In this document: positions 55,874-64,000 of the stretch, in pieces
Layout of the letters: each line of letters opens with the position of its first letter
How positions within the stretch are numbered: the first letter of the stretch is position 1
Origin: an uncultured Prochlorococcus sp.
GTDB lineage: Bacteria > Cyanobacteriota > Cyanobacteriia > PCC-6307 > Cyanobiaceae
Assembly: GCF_902522795.1 (NCBI RefSeq)
Contig: NZ_CABYWZ010000005.1
Span: 1 to 64,000 of the forward strand
DNA: 64,000 nt
Direction of reading: 5' to 3'
Made by a program: the position numbers and the translations under genes
Notes under the pieces: model-generated
The model's database searches: none
Told to the model about the DNA's origin: nothing
Seen by the model: the letters and a program-made list of their open reading frames with translations, nothing else

Positions 55874-57097
55874 ATGAATAAGTTTCCAAGAAGCGCTTAT
55901 GTGCACATTCCTTTTTGCCACAGAAGATGCTTTTACTGTGATTTTGCAGTTATTCCATTAGGAAACAAAGTTGAAACTTTGCAAGGTTATGGAAGCAAAA
56001 CTGTTAAAGATTATTTGCACTTTTTATATAAAGAAATATTGTCAATTAAGCATAAATCACCTCTATCGACAATTTATTTAGGAGGTGGCACTCCATCAAT
56101 TCTGGATCCTACCCAAATCAAAGAATTAATTGATCTTTTTAAAGAAAATTATGGAATTGACTATGGAGCTGAAATCACTATGGAAGTTGATCCAGGTAGT
56201 TTTACTCAAGATGATCTTTATGGATTCATAAATGCTGGGATAAATAGATTTAGTCTCGGAGTACAAAGTTTTAATAATCAGATACTTCAAAAATCTGGAA
56301 GGCGTCATTTGAGAAAAGATGCTGAAAAATCTTGTTTATGGTTAAAGAGAGAATATGATTCTGGGTTAATAAAAAGCTGGAGCTTAGATTTAATTCAAAA
56401 TTTGCCACTTAGTGGAGCTAAAGAATGGCAAGATGATTTAAAAAAAGCAATAACATTTTTACCGCCACATATATCTATTTATGATTTAAATATTGAAAAT
56501 GGAACTGTTTTTAAAAAATTAATTGATTTAGGAAAATTAAAACTTCCAAGTGATCAAGAGGCTTTTAGAAACAGTAAATCAACCCATTTAATTTTAAAAA
56601 ACTCAGGGTATTCAAGATATGAAATCTCAAATTATTGTCTACCGAGGCATCAATCAAGACATAATAGAGTTTATTGGAGTGGTTTAGGCTGGTGGAGTTT
56701 TGGTCAAGGTTCCACAAGTTCTCCCTGGGGGGAGAAGTTAATTAGACCAAGAGTTAGTAATGAATATAAAGAATGGGTAATTAGACAATGCGAAGTTAAT
56801 TTGGATTCATCTCTCATTAATAAGGATTTTGTTTACAAAGAACTTGATGAAAAAATAATGTTGGGATTAAGACTTAAAGAGGGTGTAGATATCTATGGGT
56901 TGTTCAAAGAACAAAATTGGGAAAACAAAAAATTTAAAAGCAACTTTAGTAAATTGCTTAAAGAATGGGAAAGATTTCTAGAAAGTGGACTATTAGTAAG
57001 AAAGGGGAATAGATTCTTTTTAAGTGATCCTAAAGGAATGGAACTAAGCAATCAAGTTCTCGTTTCCATGTTTAAATGGTGGGATAAGATTAATTAA
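55874..57097 (+). CDS. hemW: HemW-like radical SAM protein
   Basis: The 407-aa radical SAM protein has the cluster motif CHRRCFYC (C15, C19, C22) in YVHIPFCHRRCFYCDF, IYLGGGTPSILD and SLGVQSFNNQILQKSGR. HemW-type proteins bind heme and deliver it; many are annotated as coproporphyrinogen III oxidase (HemN-like), but the short motif without the extra N-terminal HemN part favours HemW. Stands alone on its strand. Confidence 0.9.
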   Translation: MNKFPRSAYVHIPFCHRRCFYCDFAVIPLGNKVETLQGYGSKTVKDYLHFLYKEILSIKHKSPLSTIYLGGGTPSILDPTQIKELIDLFKENYGIDYGAEITMEVDPGSFTQDDLYGFINAGINRFSLGVQSFNNQILQKSGRRHLRKDAEKSCLWLKREYDSGLIKSWSLDLIQNLPLSGAKEWQDDLKKAITFLPPHISIYDLNIENGTVFKKLIDLGKLKLPSDQEAFRNSKSTHLILKNSGYSRYEISNYCLPRHQSRHNRVYWSGLGWWSFGQGSTSSPWGEKLIRPRVSNEYKEWVIRQCEVNLDSSLINKDFVYKELDEKIMLGLRLKEGVDIYGLFKEQNWENKKFKSNFSKLLKEWERFLESGLLVRKGNRFFLSDPKGMELSNQVLVSMFKWWDKIN

Positions 57098-57359
57098 GAT
57101 TAACTATACTCATTATTATCATAGCTAAAACTACTGGTATCACTTCTATTGGGCCAAGGGAAACCAAATTGAAAATAAAAAAAGTTAAACCTAAAAACAA
57201 TAGTTCCAGCAATTCAACGAATATAAATTGTGATTCACCTGTTTGGGAAAAGAAGCATATATGTAATTAATGAAAATCTTTATATATATTTTATTTTTAA
57301 TTAAATGCTTGCAAATAAAACGTTCTTAGCTAATCGGTCTTATGACAAAATGTTTGAGG

Positions 57360-58133
57360 TTAGTTAAGTCTTTCAGATTCTACCCAATCTTTTAATTTAT
57401 CCTTAAATAATTTTTTGCCTTGAATAATCGGTTGGCAAAAAGGTGGTTGATCATCATTGAGGCCTAACAAATCTGCAGTAACCCTTACTTGCCCATCGCA
57501 ATAGTTACCTGCGCCTATACCTATTGTAGGTATTGTTAAAGTGTTTTGTATTTCTTTAGCAAGCAAATCGGGAATATGTTCAAGAACTACTGAAAAACAT
57601 CCTAATTTTTCAAGAACAGAGGCATCTTTCTTTATTTTTTCTTGGCTTTCTAAGCTTTCTCCTTGTTTCTTTAATCCAAGATTCAGATAACTTTGTGGTG
57701 TAAGCCCTATATGACCCATGACAGGGATTCCCATTCTTATTAATCTAGAAATAACTTTTTGTATTTCTGGTTCTGCTCCTTCTACCTTTACAGCTTTTGC
57801 ATAAGTGTTCTGGATTATTTTCCCTGCGAACTCAACAGCTTTATCCTCTCCACATTGGTAAGTAAGGAAAGGCATATCTGAAACGACTAAAGGTTGTTCT
57901 TCAATTTTCTTTTTAAATCCTCTTGTAACAGCATTAGTGTGATAAATTATATTTTGTAGAGTTAATGGCAATGTCGATTTGTAACCTAAGCAGACCATTG
58001 CTAGGGAATCTCCTACCAGGACGATATCAACATTGGCATGTTCTGCAATGGATCCTGATATAGAATCCCATGCAGTTAATGCAATGATTTTTTGAGATTG
58101 TTTTTTATAATTAATCAAATCTGAAGGTAACAT
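57360..58133 (-). CDS. panB: 3-methyl-2-oxobutanoate hydroxymethyltransferase (PanB)
   Basis: It makes ketopantoate for pantothenate and CoA. The 257-aa TIM-barrel protein has ALTAWDSISGSIAEHANVD, VLVGDSLAMVCLGY, KVEGAEPEI, GHIGLTPQSYLNLG and IGIGAGNYCDGQV, all PanB blocks. The 262 bases between hemW and panB show no convincing gene. Confidence 0.95.
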   Translation of the reverse strand: MLPSDLINYKKQSQKIIALTAWDSISGSIAEHANVDIVLVGDSLAMVCLGYKSTLPLTLQNIIYHTNAVTRGFKKKIEEQPLVVSDMPFLTYQCGEDKAVEFAGKIIQNTYAKAVKVEGAEPEIQKVISRLIRMGIPVMGHIGLTPQSYLNLGLKKQGESLESQEKIKKDASVLEKLGCFSVVLEHIPDLLAKEIQNTLTIPTIGIGAGNYCDGQVRVTADLLGLNDDQPPFCQPIIQGKKLFKDKLKDWVESERLN

Positions 58134-58179
58134 AATGAATTTATATATCTTTTTTAATCAAGAATTGCTAAGATGTTTT

Positions 58180-58276
58180 TGACTCGGCCTTTCGCGGTTT
58201 TAACGCCTAAACCTGGTCAGGACCGGAAGGTAGCAGCCACAAGGGATGCTTGAGGCAGGCGAGAAAACCGAGTCAC
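58180..58276 (+). ncRNA. ffs: bacterial SRP RNA (4.5S-like)
   Basis: GGTCAGGACCGGAAGGTAGC followed by AGCC is the SRP domain IV signature with the conserved GGAAG tetraloop region. The ends pair as GACTCGG (58181-58187) with CCGAGTC (58268-58274), giving a closed hairpin of about 95 bases. A TAAGAT hexamer at 58169-58174 sits 6 bases upstream, well placed as a -10 box. It lies on the plus strand between panB and ftsZ, ending 14 bases from the ftsZ stop. Confidence 0.95.
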
Positions 58277-58289
58277 TCTATTTTACCTT

Positions 58290-59405
58290 TTAACCTATAT
58301 CTTTTTTATTTTGCCTTAACTTTAAAAATTCAGGAATACTTGCTCCTGATTCTTTTTTATCGGAAAAATTATATAAGGGTTGAGTTGACAATCGGTTTTT
58401 TATTCTTTGTTGATTTAATGGTTGATTTGTTTCAAATCCTGTAGCAATTACAGTAACTTGAATCTCCCCTTCCATTGCTTCATCGACCACAGCACCAACA
58501 ATAATATTTGCTTCTTGGTCAACAACATCATAGATAATTTCAGATGCGGAGGTCATATCTTCTAATGTCATGTCCTTACCACCAGTAATATTTATGACGC
58601 AGCCTTTAGCTCCATCAATTCTGGCTGCTTCTAGTAAAGGACTATTCATTGCTGCCTGTGCTGCCTCTAAAGCTCTTGATCTGCCTGAACCAATACCTAT
58701 ACCGAGAAGAGCAGTGCCTGCTTCCGTCATAACTGATCTAACATCAGCAAAATCAACATTAACTAATCCTGGGCAAGTAATTATGTCACTAATACCTTTG
58801 ACTCCCATTCTTAAAACGTCATCAGCATTCCTAAATGCTTCTTGAAGAGGAGCTCCTGCTATAACCTCTTTTAATCGGTCATTTGGAATAACTATAAGAG
58901 TATCAACGTTTTCAGCTAGTCTTGCGATCCCCTCCTCTGCTTGACGCATTCTTCTTTTTCCTTCAAAAGAAAATGGTTTGGTTACTATACCTACTGTTAG
59001 AGCTCCACTTTGTTTGGCTACTTCTGCAACAACGGGAGCTGCACCTGTACCAGTTCCTCCACCCATTCCAGCGGCAATAAAAACTAGATCAGATCCCTCT
59101 AAAGCTTGCTGAAGCTCTTCTTTGGATTCTTCAGCTGCTTTTTGCCCAATACTTGGATTTCCACCTGCACCTAAACCTCTAGTAAGATTTTGTCCAAGTT
59201 GAACCCTACTCTCTGCAGAAGATTGAAGAAGGGCTTGTGCATCGGTATTGAGAACTCTAAATGAAACACCTTCTAAATCACTATTTATCATTCTATTGAC
59301 TGCATTACTGCCACCACCACCAACACCAATTACTTCTATTTTTGCATTTTGGCTTGGAAGGATTTCTCTCGATTGATCAAAGTTTGGATTGTTACCGAAG
59401 CTCAT
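58290..59405 (-). CDS. ftsZ: cell-division GTPase FtsZ
   Basis: The tubulin-like division protein polymerises into the Z-ring. The 371-aa protein has [14 protein letters not shown], the GTP-binding [19 protein letters not shown], and [11 protein letters not shown] with the T7-loop; the C-terminal tail (after about residue 325) is short and ends [16 protein letters not shown], matching a conserved FtsZ tail. It follows ftsQ across a 178-base gap, which probably holds its own promoter. Confidence 0.97.
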   Translation of the reverse strand: MSFGNNPNFDQSREILPSQNAKIEVIGVGGGGSNAVNRMINSDLEGVSFRVLNTDAQALLQSSAESRVQLGQNLTRGLGAGGNPSIGQKAAEESKEELQQALEGSDLVFIAAGMGGGTGTGAAPVVAEVAKQSGALTVGIVTKPFSFEGKRRMRQAEEGIARLAENVDTLIVIPNDRLKEVIAGAPLQEAFRNADDVLRMGVKGISDIITCPGLVNVDFADVRSVMTEAGTALLGIGIGSGRSRALEAAQAAMNSPLLEAARIDGAKGCVINITGGKDMTLEDMTSASEIIYDVVDQEANIIVGAVVDEAMEGEIQVTVIATGFETNQPLNQQRIKNRLSTQPLYNFSDKKESGASIPEFLKLRQNKKDIG

Positions 59406-59583
59406 CTCTTAATAGGAATCTAATAATAGTATTGGGTGCATTATGAACTTACTGAGCTCATCTGTAGGAATTTGTTGAGGAAAATCCTAAAAATATTTAT
59501 TTATTAAATATTTTGTTTGAATGCAAAACCCATATCAACACTACAATAATTAAAAAAAATTACTCGAAATCCTTTTTCAAATA

Positions 59584-60309
59584 TTAGGGTTTGAACACTT
59601 TTATTTTTGGTTTATCTGGATTAGTAAGATCAATACTATCTATTTTTTTTGAAAAGCTATTTTTCTTAAATTCATTTTTAAGATTATTGATTTTTTGAAA
59701 TTGATAGTTGATTAAATTTGGCTTAAATCCTAAGAATATTGTTTTTAAATCTTTTTCCTCAACAGTTAGAAACCCATCGGATGAAAAAGTAATTTTATCT
59801 ATATCTATTTCATAATTTTCTATAGAGATAAAAATTTCAGATAATATTTTTTTAAATTTTTCTTTCCACCCAAAAACTTTTATTGTTAATTTATTCAAAT
59901 TTTTTTCATCAACATTTTGTTTATTTATAAAAGTTCCATCTTTATCAATGAATCCTAATATTTTTTCGTCTTTTAATATTTTCTCACCGTAAGCTATTGG
60001 AATTCTTGAATTAATATGAATTTTCAAACCAAAAGGAAATAATTCTCTATTTACCGAAACATTTTTAAGAGATAAATTTTGTTTTAACTCTTTTTCTAAC
60101 AAATGAGTTTCAACAAAAATTAATCTAATAGGAAAATTTAAAGATGAATTTTTTACAACATCATTCTGCGAAAATAATTCACTACCAGTAATCCTAATGT
60201 CCTGAGCACCAACTTTTTTGAGAGTTTTTATGCTTAATAAGCTCGTTAAAAATAAAAATGAAATTAGAAAAAAAAAGCTTCTATTTTTGATTCCTTTTTG
60301 GTTTTTCAC
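59584..60309 (-). CDS. ftsQ: cell-division protein FtsQ/DivIB
   Basis: The 241-aa membrane protein has one N-terminal helix (about residues 10-28), then a POTRA-type region (QDIRITGSELFSQNDVVKNSSLNF) and the FtsQ beta region (VNRELFPFGLKIHINSRIPIAYGEK, FIDKDGTF). It acts in the divisome between ddl and ftsZ as in the dcw cluster. It overlaps the 136-aa gene by 4 bases. Confidence 0.88.
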   Translation of the reverse strand: MKNQKGIKNRSFFFLISFLFLTSLLSIKTLKKVGAQDIRITGSELFSQNDVVKNSSLNFPIRLIFVETHLLEKELKQNLSLKNVSVNRELFPFGLKIHINSRIPIAYGEKILKDEKILGFIDKDGTFINKQNVDEKNLNKLTIKVFGWKEKFKKILSEIFISIENYEIDIDKITFSSDGFLTVEEKDLKTIFLGFKPNLINYQFQKINNLKNEFKKNSFSKKIDSIDLTNPDKPKIKVFKP

Positions 60310-60716
60310 AAATCACATCGAGCTTTTTCCATCAGTTGGTCCATCCATTCTCTCGCTTGCTCTGCATCTGAAAATGGTACATCCATCTCTTTCCCATTCC
60401 CTACTAATCTCAACCTGCACTTACCTTGAGATTCACTTGTTAGAGGAGCTTCTCCAGAAGTTAGTGCCATTAATTCAACTAATTCCAGTTTCTTTATTGT
60501 AAAACAATCTTTTTCTTCAAATTTGCCAGCTTCAAATGCGCTCCACTTTAACTCCCCATCTTTTAGGGACGCTGCACCTGAACTATCTAACTTGCAAAGT
60601 TCAGAGTCCCTTGCCCAACTTCTAAAAAGATTTTGCCTTCTTCTTTCTAACCATCCAAGTGCAGTTAATAAAATGAAGATTAAAAGTAATGGTAACCAAA
60701 GAAGTCCATGCAACAT
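60306..60716 (-). CDS. 136-aa membrane-anchored protein in the division cluster
   Basis: A single N-terminal membrane helix (about residues 3-20, GLLWLPLLLIFILLTALGW) is followed by a soluble domain of about 115 residues with RRQNLFRSWARDSELCKLDSSGAASL and DVPFSDAEQAREWMDQLMEKA, the latter resembling the end of a PH-like fold. It lies between ddl and ftsQ, overlapping ftsQ by 4 bases, so it may be a division-linked protein. Its codon and base use look less AT-rich than its neighbours. No family is recognised. Confidence 0.7.
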   Translation of the reverse strand: MLHGLLWLPLLLIFILLTALGWLERRRQNLFRSWARDSELCKLDSSGAASLKDGELKWSAFEAGKFEEKDCFTIKKLELVELMALTSGEAPLTSESQGKCRLRLVGNGKEMDVPFSDAEQAREWMDQLMEKARCDL

Positions 60717-60727
60717 TTGATTTAAAA

Positions 60728-61795
60728 CTACAAATCTAAAGATATATGTACCAGTTTAGCCACAAGTTGTTCAATTTTTAAACCTGAAGCTTCCCAAAGC
60801 ATTGGAAACATACTGTTTTTTGTAAAACCAGGAATTGTATTTATTTCATTTAACAAAATTTTATTTGAAGATTTTTCTAAAAAGAAATCCACTCTTGCAA
60901 AACCAAAAATATTGAGTGCTCTACAGCTTTTAATAGCAATTTCTTTAATTTCATTTGCGATTTTAGAATCTATTTCGGCTGGGATAATTATTTTATTATT
61001 TGAGTGATATTTTGAATCGTAATCATACCATTCACTTTCGTAATTTACCTCGCCTATCTCAGAGGTTAAGAGTTTTGAATTCCCAATTATTCCGCATTCA
61101 ATCTCCCTTACCTCTAACCCTTCCTCTACTAAGATTCTTGGATCTATTTCATGAGCCTTTTCTAAGGCTTGTAATATTTCTGATTCACTTATGACTTTAG
61201 AGATGCCAAGAGATGATCCAGAGTTCGATGGTTTTACAAATACAGGAAAATTTAATTTTTTTAAAATTTCATTAATTATTTTATTTTTTACTTCCTTATC
61301 TTTGAGATCTTCATTTTGAAAAACTAGATAATTAACTTGTGGAAATTTAAGTTTTGAGAAAATTGTTTTCATCAATATTTTGTCCATTCCAAGTGCAGAG
61401 CCAATAATTCCACATCCGACTAAAGGTTTCTTTGTAAATCTAAGTAAGCCATGAATTGATCCGTCTTCTCCATTAAATCCATGTAAAAGAGGAAACCAAA
61501 CATCAACATTTTGAAATTCAATTCCGTAAAGAAAGTTAAATTTTTCTTGATTAAAAATTTCTTGTTTTTTCGTTTTATTGTTTTCAATTTCGCCTATTAG
61601 GATTTTTTCTGAACTATCACTATCAAGCCAATCTCCATATTTGTTTATGTAAAAGGCTTTTACTGTAAAGAATTCTTTGTTTATTTCTGAATTAAATGCT
61701 TGATAAACTGTTTTCGCAGATGATATCGATACTGCATGTTCATTGGAATTCCCACCAAATATTAACCCAATACATTTTTTCTTAACCCCGATCAT
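60728..61795 (-). CDS. ddl: D-alanine--D-alanine ligase (Ddl)
   Basis: It makes D-Ala-D-Ala for peptidoglycan. The 355-aa ATP-grasp protein has GLIFGGNSNEHAVSISSAK, PLLHGFNGEDGSIHGLL, VKPSNSGSSLGISKV, FARVDFFLE and the C-terminal LNEINTIPGFTKNSMFP, all Ddl blocks. It follows miaB by 11 bases and precedes the unknown 136-aa gene by 11 bases. Confidence 0.96.
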   Translation of the reverse strand: MIGVKKKCIGLIFGGNSNEHAVSISSAKTVYQAFNSEINKEFFTVKAFYINKYGDWLDSDSSEKILIGEIENNKTKKQEIFNQEKFNFLYGIEFQNVDVWFPLLHGFNGEDGSIHGLLRFTKKPLVGCGIIGSALGMDKILMKTIFSKLKFPQVNYLVFQNEDLKDKEVKNKIINEILKKLNFPVFVKPSNSGSSLGISKVISESEILQALEKAHEIDPRILVEEGLEVREIECGIIGNSKLLTSEIGEVNYESEWYDYDSKYHSNNKIIIPAEIDSKIANEIKEIAIKSCRALNIFGFARVDFFLEKSSNKILLNEINTIPGFTKNSMFPMLWEASGLKIEQLVAKLVHISLDL

Positions 61796-61806
61796 TTAGA
61801 AAAAAA

Positions 61807-63201
61807 TCATAAATAAAGTTCGCCAGTTAAAGAAAAAGGTCTTGCTTCATTTATTCTGACATCTATCTCATCTCCCAATGAAAAATTAAAGTTTAAGTTG
61901 TTAGGAATTTCTACGAAAGTTAATCTATTTGTTCTAGTTCTACCCATAATTTGAGAGGAATTTTTTGGATTTAAACCCTCAATTAAAACGCTTTCGATAT
62001 TATTGATATATCTTTGATTTCTACTCCTAGCAGTTTTCTCGACCAAATCATTAATTTCTTGTAATCTAGCTTTTTTTACCTCTTCAGAAAGTTGATTCGT
62101 CCAAACTGCTGCAGGCGTATTTGGTCTTGGAGAGTATGCTGCTGTATTCACCTGATCAAAGCCAATTTCTGATATTAGCTTTAATGTATCTTGATATTGT
62201 TGCTCGGTTTCTCCTGGGAAAGCAACTATCGCGTCAGCTGTGATTGATGCATCTGGCATTAATGACCTTATGTTCTCGATAATATTTTTATACTTTTTAA
62301 TAGAATATCCTCTGGACATTTGCTTTAAAATTTCATCATTTCCACTTTGGAAGGGGATATGGAAATGTTCACAGACTTTATCAAGTTCATAACAAGCTTG
62401 AATCAATCTTTTTGAAAAATATCTTGGATGACTAGTAGCAAATCTTATTCTGCGAATTCCTTTAACATCATGAATATAATACAAAAGATCAGTTAGGGTA
62501 TTTTCTTTTCTCCCCTCTTTTGTAGTTCCTGGAAGGTCTCGACCATAAGCATCAATGTTCTGACCCAAAAGAGTAATTTCTTTAAAATTATCATCAGCTA
62601 ATTTTTGGATCTCACTTTTTATCGCATTTGGATATCTTGATTGCTCTTTTCCTCTTACAGATGGGACCACACAATATGAACATCTTTCATTACAACCATA
62701 AATGATATTAACCCAGCCACAAATAGAGCTTTCTCTTCTGGCACTTGTTATATCTTCAGAAATGAAGGTTTCTTCTGTAGCAGCAACTTGATTTCCTAAA
62801 TCAACTTTCCCCAGAAGATTCTCAAGGTTATTTACATGTTGAGGGCCCATTACTAGGTCAAGTTCTGGGACTCTTCTTAGTAAGGATTCTCCCTCTTGCT
62901 GAGCAAGACAACCTGCAACAACAAGTTTTAAGCTAGGGATTTTGTGCTTTCTTTTTGCTTGTCTTCCTAGAAAGCTATAAACTTTTTGCTCTGCATTATC
63001 TCTAATAGTGCATGTATTGTACAAGACCAAATCGGCATTTAATTCATGATCTGCTCTGGTGTATCCCATTTTCTCTAATGTCCCAGCCATTCTCTCAGAA
63101 TCAGCCTTGTTCATTTGGCATCCAAATGTGGTTATCCAATAACTACCAGTAGTTGAATTCTTTTGAGTTTTTTTTTCGTCTGATTTTGTTTTTGTTAGCA
63201 C
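61807..63201 (-). CDS. miaB: tRNA-2-methylthio-N6-dimethylallyladenosine synthase (MiaB)
   Basis: It adds the methylthio group to ms2i6A37 in tRNAs. The 464-aa protein has the N-terminal UPF0004 domain with three cluster Cys (C28, C64, C98), the radical SAM cluster C170, C174, C177 in [26 protein letters not shown] and a C-terminal TRAM domain (about 400-464). ATG with a modest leader; the next gene is ddl 11 bases on. Confidence 0.96.
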   Translation of the reverse strand: MLTKTKSDEKKTQKNSTTGSYWITTFGCQMNKADSERMAGTLEKMGYTRADHELNADLVLYNTCTIRDNAEQKVYSFLGRQAKRKHKIPSLKLVVAGCLAQQEGESLLRRVPELDLVMGPQHVNNLENLLGKVDLGNQVAATEETFISEDITSARRESSICGWVNIIYGCNERCSYCVVPSVRGKEQSRYPNAIKSEIQKLADDNFKEITLLGQNIDAYGRDLPGTTKEGRKENTLTDLLYYIHDVKGIRRIRFATSHPRYFSKRLIQACYELDKVCEHFHIPFQSGNDEILKQMSRGYSIKKYKNIIENIRSLMPDASITADAIVAFPGETEQQYQDTLKLISEIGFDQVNTAAYSPRPNTPAAVWTNQLSEEVKKARLQEINDLVEKTARSRNQRYINNIESVLIEGLNPKNSSQIMGRTRTNRLTFVEIPNNLNFNFSLGDEIDVRINEARPFSLTGELYL

Positions 63202-63273
63202 TTTGCTAGGAATTTTTTATGATTCTTTAATTCAAAATTACAAGTTAAATAATTTTGCTGCAATATTTTTGAG

Positions 63274-63347
63274 GGCGAGCGAGGGGATTCGAACCCCCGA
63301 ATAGCGGCGCCACAAGCCGCTGCCTTAACCACTTGGCGACGCCCGCC
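63274..63347 (-). tRNA. trnH-GUG: tRNA-His (GUG)
   Basis: Full cloverleaf with the extra G-1: GGCGGGCG start paired with C73, acceptor partner CGCTCGC, anticodon stem GCGGC/GCCGC and loop TTGTGGC (anticodon GTG, U33 present), T-loop TTCGAAT. CCA is not encoded. Confidence 0.97.
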
Positions 63348-63475
63348 TCACATTTATAAATTTAACAACTCAAGGGTAATTTTTCATAGTTATTTTTATC
63401 TTTTAGAGAAATTTGAATTATTTTCTAATTCAGTAAAGTTTTCTTATGATTTAAAATAAAAGAAAATTTAAAAAT

Positions 63476-64000
63476 TTGAGTAATTTCGGCACAGCTGAGG
63501 TTCTTATTCCCCGAAGCCTTTGTTTAATAGAAGATATAGATAACCTCATTATCGATGTAGAGGATTTATGTTCAGTTTCCATTAGTTGGGAGGATGGATT
63601 TGTTTCTGAGTTACATCCTTTAAAAAATAAAATTACAAAACCAAAAAACATTTTATTCCCAAGATTTGTTGAAACGCATTCGCATTTTGATAAATCTTTT
63701 ATATGGGCAGACTTTCCTAATCTTGAATCAAACTATGGAGGAGCATTATCAGTAAATCTTGAAGAACATAAAACTAGAACTACAGATAAGGTTCTTGAAA
63801 GAGTTGAGAAATCATTAAAACTTGCCATACAAAATGGATACCGAGCAATTAGAAGTCATATTGATACATACAAAGGTCAATCTATTGATATTTGGATTGA
63901 ACTTTTTAAATTACAAAAAAAATTTTCATCTAAGTTGACTTTGCAATACGTTGCTCTAGCCCCATTGGAATTCTGGGATACAACTGATGGAGAAGATTTG
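63476..64000 (+). CDS. cytosine-deaminase-like amidohydrolase (5' part)
   Basis: The frame runs off the window's end. It starts at a TTG at 63476 (no ATG nearby; an upstream in-frame stop is at 63452-63454) and has the metal-binding FVETHSHFDKSF of CodA-like deaminases at about residues 65-76, then SHIDTYKGQ. The family acts on cytosine or related rings. The start and product are uncertain because only about 175 codons are visible. Confidence 0.7.
   Translation, partial: MSNFGTAEVLIPRSLCLIEDIDNLIIDVEDLCSVSISWEDGFVSELHPLKNKITKPKNILFPRFVETHSHFDKSFIWADFPNLESNYGGALSVNLEEHKTRTTDKVLERVEKSLKLAIQNGYRAIRSHIDTYKGQSIDIWIELFKLQKKFSSKLTLQYVALAPLEFWDTTDGEDL

Noticed and set aside
57090-57230. Minus-strand hydrophobic frame after hemW ending LAMIIMSIVNLN
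   Set aside because: It lacks an ATG or GTG (only an internal TTG), overlaps the hemW end and sits before no ribosome site; probably chance or a decayed remnant.
58570-58845. 91-aa plus-strand frame inside ftsZ
   Set aside because: Antisense shadow of ftsZ; the FtsZ frame is unambiguous.
1-64000. CRISPR arrays, insertion sequences and prophage genes
   Set aside because: No regularly spaced repeats, transposases, integrases or phage structural genes were seen; the genes are core or small accessory.

Overview
The window is strongly AT-rich and tightly packed, with short intergenic gaps and many marks of a marine unicellular cyanobacterium: kaiB-kaiC, a plant-type 2Fe-2S ferredoxin, a high-light-inducible (Hli) protein, an NblS-type sensor kinase, a photosystem II S4-domain protein, a lumen-type pentapeptide protein, a ClpP/ClpR pair and several cyanobacterial DUF families (DUF1825, DUF3086, DUF3119, DUF2214). 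Very low GC, kaiBC without kaiA and very compact genes point to high-light-adapted Prochlorococcus. The genus is inferred from content; no database search was possible.

Layout. 1-3.1 kb: an accessory-looking stretch of tiny membrane proteins (41-91 aa), a cupin and a DMT permease. 3.3-7.8 kb: a flavoprotein, a GAF/zinc-ribbon protein, DUF2214 and DUF1643 proteins, and pirin. 7.9-13.8 kb: murD, an SDR oxidoreductase, a very short NAD+-DNA-ligase-like protein, a photolyase-like protein whose domains appear swapped in order, and DoxX. 13.9-16.6 kb: a PPOX flavoprotein, a DUF1295 membrane protein, tRNA-Val, a PSII S4 protein. 16.7-25.4 kb: serA-prmA, petF, pentapeptide protein, rnz, SpoIID-like protein, truB, methyltransferase, rplU-rpmA. 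25.5-31.7 kb: kaiB-kaiC convergent with purD-nblS, then purC. 31.7-37.8 kb: an outer-membrane operon bamA-lpxC-fabZ-lpxA-lpxB-msrA. 37.8-46.6 kb: pepA, GIY-YIG protein, DUF1825, tyrS-pyrF, plsY, DUF3086, DUF3119-mlaE, a GPH-type symporter. 46.6-49.7 kb: tRNA-Gly, a glycogen debranching enzyme, a 626-bp gap, and HU. 49.8-51.2 kb: small proteins including Hli. 51.2-55.8 kb: cobD, ilvC, clpP, clpR, PIN-TRAM on the minus strand. 55.9-58.3 kb: hemW, panB, SRP RNA. 58.3-63.2 kb: a division and wall cluster miaB-ddl-(unknown)-ftsQ-ftsZ. 63.3-64 kb: tRNA-His and the 5' part of an amidohydrolase.

How the genes work together. Most of the window is core: envelope building (lipid A, outer-membrane assembly, peptidoglycan, phospholipid), translation (tyrS, L21, L27, TruB, MiaB, PrmA, tRNAs, SRP RNA), purine and pyrimidine synthesis, and light or redox physiology (KaiBC, NblS, ferredoxin, Hli). 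The less ordinary material is the 10.7-13 kb DNA-repair-like pair, the tiny membrane proteins sharing an acidic DDQDGG signature, a tRNA-Val whose invariant U33 is read as C, and a GC-rich hairpin in the gap before the HU gene.
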